Below, one piece after another: positions 1 through 4,841 of a stretch of 8,313 nucleotides of DNA. The position numbers and the translations under genes are program-made. The DNA comes from an uncultured Clostridia bacterium (GTDB lineage: Bacteria; Bacillota; Clostridia; TANB77; CAG-508). The DNA lies in assembly GCA_947626205.1 (NCBI GenBank), contig CANQRO010000061.1:1-8313 (forward strand). Direction: 5' to 3'. How positions within the stretch are numbered: the first letter of the stretch is position 1; every line of letters begins with the position of its first letter. The notes beneath the pieces were generated by a model that worked only from the letters and a program-made list of their open reading frames with translations, was not told the origin of the DNA and did not search any database.

Positions 1-1
1 A

Positions 2-343
2 GGTCATAGCATAGCACCAGTATTTATATCAAAGTTTCTAACTGAAAATAAAGTAAAAGTTAAAAAATTAATATTTGTATGCGGATTTAATAATTATCTA
101 GGAATAGATGAAGAATATGATAATGTTAATAAATCAATGTATTTTGATAACCTAAAAGATGTAAAACAATATGCAAATGATATAATCTGTTTTTATTCAG
201 ATAATGATCCATATGTAAAATATGAAGTTGAAAAAGATTTTGCAGATACTGTTGCAACAGAGCAAGTACTAGTTCCAAATGGTGGACATATTAATAGTGA
301 AAGTGGATATGATACTTTTGAAGATATTGTAAACTATTTATAA
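2..343 (+). CDS. RBBP9/YdeN-type serine hydrolase, C-terminal part
   Basis: The reading frame is open from base 2 to a TAA at 341-343, giving about 113 residues; the N-terminus lies outside the window. It begins with Gly-His-Ser-Ile-Ala, which matches the nucleophile elbow of the small alpha/beta hydrolases of the RBBP9/YdeN family. Near the end are Ser-Asp-Asn-Asp-Pro, the usual place of the catalytic Asp, and Gly-Gly-His-Ile-Asn, the usual place of the catalytic His. Spacing and order of the triad fit the family, whose members are cytosolic esterase-like enzymes of mostly unknown natural substrate. The missing part is about 60-70 residues. No terminator with a T tract follows; the DNA downstream instead holds short palindromes. 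I am fairly sure of the family, not of the substrate. Confidence 0.75.
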   Translation, partial: GHSIAPVFISKFLTENKVKVKKLIFVCGFNNYLGIDEEYDNVNKSMYFDNLKDVKQYANDIICFYSDNDPYVKYEVEKDFADTVATEQVLVPNGGHINSESGYDTFEDIVNYL

Positions 344-370
344 ATGATATGTTATGAAAAAATTGAAAAA

Positions 371-420
371 TTCGTAATATAGAAAAATATATTACGGAAA
401 AATTATAATTTTCGTAATAT
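371..420. repeat. Three alternating copies of an AT-rich 8-10 bp palindromic unit
   Basis: TTCGTAATAT occurs at 371-380 and 411-420, and its inverse ATATTACG lies between them at 389-396. The central copy can pair with the left copy (8 bp, loop 381-388) or with the right copy (about 12 bp if one G is bulged, because the A run at 398-401 meets the T run at 409-412). The two hairpins exclude each other. No proper T tract follows, so this is not a good intrinsic terminator. A 6-bp palindrome, CTTACT-GA-AGTAAG, follows at 433-446. No gene is seen between 344 and 521. Confidence 0.6.
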
Positions 421-524
421 GAAAATTAACTGCTTACTGAAGTAAGACTTCTCAGTCATCTATAGGGTTATTTGGTCAAATATAATAAAAATAAAGATTA
501 AAGTTTTCCTCGAAGTAAAACAAC

Positions 525-553
525 TTGACATAAATACAAAAATATGGTATTAT
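525..553 (+). promoter_or_regulatory. Sigma-A promoter P1
   Basis: TTGACA at 525-530 and TATTAT at 548-553 are separated by 17 bp, a near-perfect housekeeping promoter. A start about 7 bases past the -10 box falls at A560, the first base of the conserved leader. The 12 bases AACTTGACATAA at 522-533 recur at 1923-1934 in the second promoter, although most of the spacer differs. Confidence 0.85.
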
Positions 554-559
554 ACTCCC

Positions 560-628
560 AACAAAACGCAAAGGGCGTTATGTATAAAAACTATTACAGA
601 GGCTAATACCTGAAAGGAGAAATGTTTT
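560..628 (+). promoter_or_regulatory. Conserved 5'-UTR leader, copy 1
   Basis: This 69-base leader runs from the predicted transcription start to the start codon of the next gene. It is almost identical to 1961-2030: two substitutions and one single-base indel over 70 columns. It begins with a 5-bp hairpin, AACGC (565-569) with GCGTT (575-579), whose loop carries the indel. Further on, CCT (609-611) can pair either with AGG at 600-602 or with AGG at 615-617, part of the ribosome binding site AAGGAG (614-619). This suggests a possible on/off choice at the level of translation, but the stems are only 3 bp and the idea is inference. The end resembles preQ1-II riboswitch 3' sequence in a loose way only. 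Confidence 0.7.
580..606 (+). CDS. Possible 8-residue leader peptide (MYKNYYRG)
   Basis: An ATG at 580 opens an eight-codon frame, Met-Tyr-Lys-Asn-Tyr-Tyr-Arg-Gly, ending at TAA 604-606. AAAGGG at 570-575, five bases before the ATG and on the 3' side of the small hairpin, could serve as a weak ribosome binding site. Short tyrosine- or charge-rich minicistrons directly before a ribosome binding site are typical of translational attenuators. Against it: in leader copy 2 the second codon is TAG and the AAAGGG is interrupted by a T, so the peptide is not conserved. Confidence 0.2.
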   Translation: MYKNYYRG

Positions 629-1372
629 TTGGCTGGTTACATTTGGCACATGATTCACGGCTACGAAACCTACATGCATCTCTCAGATGAAACCAAGGCA
701 AAAATGCCTAAGGACGCACTGCGGAGTTTCATGATTGGTGTAATCGTTCCAGACCTTACAACAAGGGAAAAGAAGCAGATGACCCATTTCTACAAGAATC
801 ATCCGGTTTATGGTGCATCTTATCAGATTCCTGACATGGACAAGGTTGAAGAGCTCTTTATGAAGAAAAATCCAACATATCTGGGTGTACTCTCACATCT
901 GAAGTATGACTTGGATCATGTAGAGCGGTTCCTACTCGTTTACGCAAAACCTTGCGGCAATGATGAGTATGAGAACACTACAACTGGCGAAAGAATGTCT
1001 AGACGGATTCTCTTGGGAAACTGGAAAGACGTATATGGTCAGCTGTATAAGCTCTATGACAAATTCAACAGCGAAATGGCTGTCAAGTTTACACCAAAGC
1101 TCAATAAGGCTTTTGGTACAAACTTTTCGGCAGACAAGGATGGTTTCCTCGCACTGGTAAAGTGGATGTTTTCTGAGAGTATGCCTATGAGTGGTATTCC
1201 AGAAATGGATGATTACCGTATGGTGGATGATATCAACGGAATTCTAAAAGGTTTCTTCGACAGCGATGGAAGGGATTGCAAACTGAATGCAGACATTGAC
1301 AATTTGGTAAAGATTGTTCTGGAAAGTGCAGCCGAGTTGGCAAAGCAGATTGATAAACTGTATGCTAACTAA
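629..1372 (+). CDS. Putative zinc-dependent phospholipase C/PF00882-like hydrolase
   Basis: The start is a TTG at 629, nine bases after AAGGAG (614-619). It aligns exactly with an ATG in the second leader copy, which supports it. The ATG at 622 is out of frame and too close to the ribosome binding site. The 247-residue protein is soluble, with no signal peptide. Visible motifs are Trp-His-Met-Ile-His near the N-terminus (residues 6-10), Gly-x3-Pro-Asp at 37-42, and Leu-Gly-Val-Leu-Ser-His-x3-Asp-x2-His at 85-97. Together these resemble the metal-binding pattern of the zinc-dependent phospholipase C / S1-P1 nuclease-like superfamily (PF00882). That assignment comes from motif reading and is tentative; the substrate is unknown. 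GC is near 45 percent in a sampled line, against about 23-33 percent in lines sampled from other genes, which points to horizontal acquisition. A terminator follows directly. Confidence 0.55.
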   Translation: MAGYIWHMIHGYETYMHLSDETKAKMPKDALRSFMIGVIVPDLTTREKKQMTHFYKNHPVYGASYQIPDMDKVEELFMKKNPTYLGVLSHLKYDLDHVERFLLVYAKPCGNDEYENTTTGERMSRRILLGNWKDVYGQLYKLYDKFNSEMAVKFTPKLNKAFGTNFSADKDGFLALVKWMFSESMPMSGIPEMDDYRMVDDINGILKGFFDSDGRDCKLNADIDNLVKIVLESAAELAKQIDKLYAN

Positions 1373-1382
1373 TTTTTCTAGC

Positions 1383-1412
1383 GGGACTCATGTTTATTAT
1401 GAGTCCCATTTT
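1383..1412 (+). terminator. Rho-independent terminator
   Basis: A 9-bp perfect stem GGGACTCAT (1383-1391) / ATGAGTCCC (1399-1407) with a 7-base loop is followed by ATTTT. It lies 10 bases after the stop codon of the PF00882-like gene, so P1, the leader and that gene form a monocistronic unit. A TATAAT at 1415-1420, just past the tail, could be a -10 box for the next gene, but no TTGACA-like element is seen at the right distance. Confidence 0.9.
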
Positions 1413-1454
1413 AATATAATATTAAAAATTGAAAGAAGAAAGAAGGAAATGTAA

Positions 1455-1892
1455 TTGAATAATAATTATAAATTTTTTATTGCAGGAAGAACGAGGAATA
1501 AAGAAAATATTTTAAAAATATGCGATATATTTCAAGAAATGAATATTTCACATTACTGTTTTTTAAAAAATGAAATAGCACATCAAAAAGCTAAATTGGA
1601 TTTACAGGATGAAAACATAGCAGATGTTTTTGAATCATTAGAGTTAGAAGATCCTAGTGTAAGAATAATATTTGAACATGATTTGAATGGAGAAAAACAT
1701 TCAGATAATTTCTTATTAGTTTTACCAGCAGGCAAATCAGCGCATATAGAAGCTGGAATTGCATATGGATTAGGTAAAAAATGTTATGCCATAGGAGAAT
1801 ATGATGTAACAGATTCTTTATATCTTATATTTGATAAGATTTTTAAAAATGAAGATGAATTAAAAGAATTTTTGAAAAAAGAAAACTATTAA
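1455..1892 (+). CDS. Nucleoside 2-deoxyribosyltransferase-fold protein, small (145 aa)
   Basis: The start is TTG at 1455, seven bases after AAGGA (1443-1447); the nearer ATG at 1449 is followed at once by TAA. The N-terminus Lys-Phe-Phe-Ile-Ala-Gly-Arg is a first beta strand and loop as in NDT-like Rossmann-type proteins. Ser-Asp-Asn-Phe-Leu-Leu-Val-Leu (83-90) and Ala-Gly-Lys-Ser-Ala-His-Ile-Glu-Ala-Gly-Ile-Ala-Tyr-Gly-Leu-Gly-Lys (92-108) match the region carrying the nucleophilic Glu (E99) and the preceding Asp (D84). Known members cleave or exchange the N-glycosidic bond of deoxynucleosides; related proteins cleave nucleotide glycosidic bonds. The Gly-Thr that usually precedes the Glu is Lys-Ser here, so the substrate is open. 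Base composition is AT-rich, like the operon downstream and unlike its left neighbour. Confidence 0.65.
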   Translation: MNNNYKFFIAGRTRNKENILKICDIFQEMNISHYCFLKNEIAHQKAKLDLQDENIADVFESLELEDPSVRIIFEHDLNGEKHSDNFLLVLPAGKSAHIEAGIAYGLGKKCYAIGEYDVTDSLYLIFDKIFKNEDELKEFLKKENY

Positions 1893-1925
1893 AATATTTG
1901 ATTATATATGATTGACAAAAAGAAC

Positions 1926-1954
1926 TTGACATAATACCGATTATGTGATAATAT
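1926..1954 (+). promoter_or_regulatory. Sigma-A promoter P2
   Basis: TTGACA at 1926-1931 and TAATAT at 1949-1954 are 17 bp apart. The predicted start, A1961, sits exactly as far from the -10 box as A560 does in P1, so both transcripts should begin with AACAAAACGC. A second TTGACA at 1912-1917 has no -10 partner and is probably fortuitous. Confidence 0.8.
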
Positions 1955-1960
1955 ATCATA

Positions 1961-2030
1961 AACAAAACGCAAAGTGGCGTTATGTAGAAAAACTATTACA
2001 TAGGCTAATACCTGAAAGGAGAAATGTTTT
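1961..2030 (+). promoter_or_regulatory. Conserved 5'-UTR leader, copy 2
   Basis: This is the near-identical partner of 560-628. The AACGC/GCGTT hairpin is kept while its loop is one base longer; the segment ending in the ribosome binding site, from GGCTAATACC to GTTTT, is unchanged. At the place where copy 1 starts its gene, copy 2 has ATG (2031) followed by only three codons, TAT AGT TAG. The strong ribosome binding site of the leader therefore no longer drives a real gene. The next gene, at 2132, uses its own site about 100 bases later. This looks like a leader that has lost or changed its original gene. Confidence 0.7.
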
Positions 2031-2051
2031 ATGTATAGTTAGAGTGTGTAA

Positions 2052-2139
2052 CATGTTGTTAAAAAAATGCAAGATAGATAATTATGGCAGTGGATTATTC
2101 TTTAATGACAAGCAAATAAGGAGGAAAGATTATGAATAA
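2052..2139 (+). CDS. Possible 28-codon upstream ORF
   Basis: An ATG at 2052 opens a 28-residue, Lys-rich frame that ends at TAA 2137-2139, overlapping the start of the NDT-like gene at 2132 by 8 bases. The overlap would allow translational coupling. There is no clear ribosome binding site in front of it and no recognisable motif, so it may be chance. It could also be a remnant of whatever gene once followed leader copy 2. Confidence 0.15.
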
Positions 2140-2635
2140 GTTATACTGCGGAGGAAATTTTAATTTTGACTTCCTTAACAGCGATTATAGGGAAAAAGCA
2201 AAAAACGATTACCGGTCTGTATTATTAGGAAGCGAAAATCTGCTCCTTGAAAAGCATGATTTTGTACAGGTAAAGGAAAACTTAAGGTATATTGGCCCGT
2301 TTTATTTCGAATCTGAAGGTATGGTAGATGAATTAATAGTAGATTCCGAAATTAAGATGATTAGAGAGTGCACACACGCAATCTTTATTTTGGATGGCGG
2401 TTGCTGTCCGGGAACAATAGCCGAGCTTACTTTAGCAAGCGATTTAAACAAATATATTGAAATTTTCTTTATTAAAAGGGCTGACAACGAGGAAACAGAA
2501 AGTAGATTACATTCTCCGTGTTGGTTTCCAATTATCATGAGTAAGATTAACAATCCGAATACAAAAATCACGTGCTGTAGTAGCTATCAGGATGCTACCG
2601 AAAAAGTTATCGAGTACATCAAAAATTTTAAATAA
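2132..2635 (+). CDS. Nucleoside 2-deoxyribosyltransferase-like protein (167 aa)
   Basis: The ATG at 2132 lies seven bases after a full AAGGAGG (2118-2124). The protein is unlike the 145-residue NDT-fold protein before it but shares the fold logic: an N-terminal strand ending in Tyr-Cys-Gly-Gly-Asn-Phe, then Tyr-Ile-Gly-Pro-Phe-Tyr-Phe (53-59), and Ala-Ile-Phe-Ile-Leu-Asp-Gly-Gly-Cys-Cys-Pro-Gly-Thr-Ile-Ala-Glu-Leu (83-99). The Gly-Thr-x2-Glu of that stretch is the classic NDT motif with Glu98 as likely nucleophile. Length fits the family. Expected chemistry is cleavage or transfer at the N-glycosidic bond of a (deoxy)nucleoside or nucleotide; substrate unknown. GC (about 33 percent in a sampled line) is intermediate, suggesting an origin different from the operon downstream. 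It is transcribed from P2 behind a 170-base UTR and closed by a strong terminator. Confidence 0.75.
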   Translation: MNKLYCGGNFNFDFLNSDYREKAKNDYRSVLLGSENLLLEKHDFVQVKENLRYIGPFYFESEGMVDELIVDSEIKMIRECTHAIFILDGGCCPGTIAELTLASDLNKYIEIFFIKRADNEETESRLHSPCWFPIIMSKINNPNTKITCCSSYQDATEKVIEYIKNFK

Positions 2636-2670
2636 CAACAAAGATGTAACACTTTACTGAATATCTAAAA

Positions 2671-2700
2671 CAAAAGGACTGTCAACTGACAGTCCTTTTG
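2671..2700. terminator. Long-stem terminator, possibly bidirectional
   Basis: CAAAAGGACTGTCA (2671-2684) and TGACAGTCCTTTTG (2687-2700) are perfect inverse copies around two bases. The stem ends in an A run on the left and a T run on the right, as in terminators that work in both directions. It separates the NDT-like gene from the operon promoter. Confidence 0.85.
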
Positions 2701-2732
2701 TACAATACTTATTACATTTTTAATAAAAAGTA

Positions 2733-2761
2733 TTGACAAAACAAATTATGGTATGTATAAT
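2733..2761 (+). promoter_or_regulatory. Sigma-A promoter of the nucleotide operon (P3)
   Basis: TTGACA (2733-2738), 17 bp, TATAAT (2756-2761): a full consensus match on both elements, so strong basal transcription is expected from about 2768. Sequence around it differs from P1 and P2, and the P1/P2 leader is absent. Confidence 0.9.
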
Positions 2762-2771
2762 GCTAATGTAG

Positions 2772-2800
2772 CTACTTAATATTATTTAAATAATAAGTAG
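2772..2800 (+). promoter_or_regulatory. Hairpin directly before the operon's first ribosome binding site
   Basis: CTACTTA (2772-2778) pairs perfectly with TAAGTAG (2794-2800), and the TTATTT/AAATAA inside can extend the stem apart from a 3-base bulge. It starts a few bases after the predicted transcription start and ends one base before AAAGGAG (2801-2807). It could be an operator for a dimeric repressor, a 5' mRNA stabiliser, or a structure tuning translation of the first gene. The sequence does not decide between these. Confidence 0.5.
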
Positions 2801-2815
2801 AAAGGAGAATATATT

Positions 2816-4114
2816 ATGAAAGTTGATGTTATTGTTGGAGGTCTATATGGGGATGAAGGAAAGGGAAAAATAATAAGCTATTTGGGAGACGAAAATAAAT
2901 ATGACTACGTATTTAGAGTAAATGCTTCAACAAATGCTAGCCATTCTGTCCAATTAGATAATTCAAATGATGTAATAGTAACAAAGCAATTACCATCAGT
3001 ATTTTTTAACAAAAGCATAAAATTTGTAGTTGGTCCAGGAGCAATCTTAAATTTAGAAGCATTAAAAGAGGAAGTATCACAAAGACCAGATATTGAATAC
3101 ATAAAAAATAAAGTTTTTATAGCATCTTCAATTTGCATATTAATAAAACCATATATTGAAAAAAATAAAAGTGGAGATATTTCTAGCAAATTAGGAAGTA
3201 CGAATCAAGGAACAGGAATTGCAGTTGTTGCAAGAACAAGAAGACATTGTATCAGATTGTATGATATTGAAAATGTTTTTAATGGAGAAATGACAAAAGA
3301 TGAGTTGAAAGAAAAGATTAAGTTTTCTTGTGAGCAAATCGATAAGGAACTTTATAATAATAAATATGAAAAGTATTACGAAGATATTGTTGAAGAATTA
3401 GTAGAGGCTTATAAAACAATAAAAGAAAAAATAGGTGACTTTTCAGTAGATTATACAAAATTTTTAGCTTCAATTCCGGAAAAATCAAAAATATTGATAG
3501 AGGGTTGCAATGGAATTATGCTTGATAATATTCACGGATTGAATCCATATACAACAAGTTGTTCAACATCTATCAATTCATTATTAAACGGTGCTAATTT
3601 ATCTCCATACTTACTAGATAAATCTTATATTGTTGCTACAGGTTATTTTTGTTGTTTAAATAAAAGACCTTTTGTAACTGAAATGGAACAAGAAGATGCT
3701 AAAAAAATATATAAAAATAATAGTGAAGTCGATGATGCTGAAGGAATGTTGAGAAGAATAGGCTGGTTTGATATGCCAACTTTAAAGAAAGCATTAATAG
3801 GACATAAAAATTCTGAACTAATTATAAATAAATTGGATATTATGAAGGATTTGAAAGAAGTAAAAGTATGCATCAACTATATTTTACCAAATGGGGAAAA
3901 ATTAGAATATATGCCGGATGATGTAACTTTACTAAAAAAAGTAAAACCTGAATATAAAATTTTTAAAGGTTGGGGAAATATTGAAAATATAAATAATTAT
4001 AATGATTTACCAAAAGAATTAAAAGATTTTATAAAATTTATAGAAGATGAAACAAAATTCAGAATTGCATATATAGGTGTTGGAAGAAGAAAAAGCGATC
4101 TAATAAAATTATAG
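2816..4114 (+). CDS. Divergent adenylosuccinate synthetase (PurA-like ligase)
   Basis: PurA uses GTP to phosphorylate the 6-oxygen of IMP and replaces it by aspartate. This 432-residue protein has the family's normal length and starts eight bases after AAAGGAG. The P-loop Gly-Asp-Glu-Gly-Lys-Gly-Lys (12-18) with catalytic Asp13 is intact; the Asn-Ala-Gly-His of PurA is Asn-Ala-Ser-His, keeping the catalytic His (H43); Asn-Lys-Leu-Asp (338-341) for the guanine base is present. Substrate regions are altered: the IMP-site Gly-Thr-Thr-Gly-Arg-Gly has become Gly-Ser-Thr-Asn-Gln-Gly (127-132), Glu-Gly-Ala-Gln-Gly is Glu-Gly-Cys-Asn-Gly (229-233), and the aspartate loop Ala-Thr-Thr-Gly-Arg-Arg is Asp-Ala-Glu-Gly-Met-Leu (307-312). 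It probably still performs GTP-driven oxygen activation, but on another nucleotide and perhaps with another amine donor. It is first in the operon; no PurB-type lyase is visible in the window. Confidence 0.85.
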   Translation: MKVDVIVGGLYGDEGKGKIISYLGDENKYDYVFRVNASTNASHSVQLDNSNDVIVTKQLPSVFFNKSIKFVVGPGAILNLEALKEEVSQRPDIEYIKNKVFIASSICILIKPYIEKNKSGDISSKLGSTNQGTGIAVVARTRRHCIRLYDIENVFNGEMTKDELKEKIKFSCEQIDKELYNNKYEKYYEDIVEELVEAYKTIKEKIGDFSVDYTKFLASIPEKSKILIEGCNGIMLDNIHGLNPYTTSCSTSINSLLNGANLSPYLLDKSYIVATGYFCCLNKRPFVTEMEQEDAKKIYKNNSEVDDAEGMLRRIGWFDMPTLKKALIGHKNSELIINKLDIMKDLKEVKVCINYILPNGEKLEYMPDDVTLLKKVKPEYKIFKGWGNIENINNYNDLPKELKDFIKFIEDETKFRIAYIGVGRRKSDLIKL

Positions 4115-4132
4115 AATTTGGAGGAAATATTT

Positions 4133-4819
4133 ATGAAAACAGCTTTAATAACAGGATGTAACAGAGGTTTAGGTGCAGGAATAAGAAATGTTTTATTAAA
4201 AGAAGGCTATAGAGTAATTGGATTAAATAGAACTCTTTCAAAAGAAAAAATAAATAACTATGTTGAGATAGAATGTGATATTTCTAATTTACAAAATATA
4301 AAGGAATCAAAGAAAATAATAACAGACAAAATTGATTTATTAATTATAAATGCAGGAATTAGAAGATTTGAAAAAATAGAAAATTTGTCAGTTTCAGATT
4401 GGGAAGCTTCTGTAAATACTAATTTAAACGGTGCTTATTATGTTTTAAATTTATTTATTGAAAGCATTAAGGAAACAAATGGAGATATAATTATAATTGG
4501 TTCCCATTCTGAAAAATATACATTTGAAAAAGGAGGAGCATATTGTTCAACAAAACTGGCCTTAAGAGGTTTGGCAGAATGTTTAAGAGAAGAATTAAGA
4601 TATGATGATATAAGAGTTTCTTATCTTTCTCTTGGAAGTATAAAAAATAGAGATCATGGAATATATGAAGAATGGAAATTGATGCCAGAAGAGGTTGGAA
4701 TGGCTATATTAAATATAATTAAATTGCCTAAAAAAGTTTATATACCATATTTAGACATAAGACCATTAAAACCTCTAAAAGATGATAGAGAAGGAATAGA
4801 AAAATTACAATATGTTTAG
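4133..4819 (+). CDS. Short-chain dehydrogenase/reductase (PenB-like candidate)
   Basis: The ATG at 4133 is chosen because GGAGG (4120-4124) lies eight bases before it; a TTG at 4118 would overlap that site. The 228-residue protein is a classical SDR: Thr-Gly-x3-Gly-Leu-Gly (7-14) binds NAD(P), Asn-Ala-Gly is at 73-75, Ser124 (or 126) and Tyr137-x3-Lys141 form the catalytic set. Arg11 inside the glycine motif and Asn32-Arg33 after the second strand hint at NADPH. No membrane segments. It follows the PurA-like gene by 18 bp. SDRs reduce a keto group or oxidise an alcohol; in pentostatin biosynthesis an SDR (PenB) reduces the 8-keto group of the diazepine ring. Assigning that role here rests on context only. 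A ketoreductase acting on another intermediate is the alternative. Confidence 0.85.
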   Translation: MKTALITGCNRGLGAGIRNVLLKEGYRVIGLNRTLSKEKINNYVEIECDISNLQNIKESKKIITDKIDLLIINAGIRRFEKIENLSVSDWEASVNTNLNGAYYVLNLFIESIKETNGDIIIIGSHSEKYTFEKGGAYCSTKLALRGLAECLREELRYDDIRVSYLSLGSIKNRDHGIYEEWKLMPEEVGMAILNIIKLPKKVYIPYLDIRPLKPLKDDREGIEKLQYV

Positions 4820-4841
4820 ATAGATTAATAGGAGGGATTGT

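Noticed and set aside
371..420. CRISPR array
   Set aside because: The repeat units are about 10 bases, alternate in orientation and have no regular unique spacers.
560..628. PreQ1-II (COG4708) riboswitch
   Set aside because: The end of the leader loosely resembles the preQ1-II 3' part (ATTACA, a small GG/CC hairpin, AAAGGAGA). The first hairpin, however, has a 5-6 base loop without the pyrimidine-rich segment needed for the pseudoknot, and no queuosine transporter follows.
622..690. ATG at 622 as start of the PF00882-like gene
   Set aside because: It is out of frame with the long reading frame, lies two bases from the ribosome binding site, and its own frame closes after 22 codons.
1945..2139. 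64-residue reading frame with GTG start
   Set aside because: It starts inside the -10 region of promoter P2 and runs through the conserved leader. The frame is closed in leader copy 1 and depends on the single-base indel, so it is not a protein gene.
2816..4114. PurZ of phages with 2-aminoadenine DNA
   Set aside because: As I recall, PurZ replaces the catalytic Asp of PurA by Ser and keeps the aspartate loop. Here Asp13 is kept and the aspartate loop is changed. No DatZ, MazZ-type or polymerase gene is seen.
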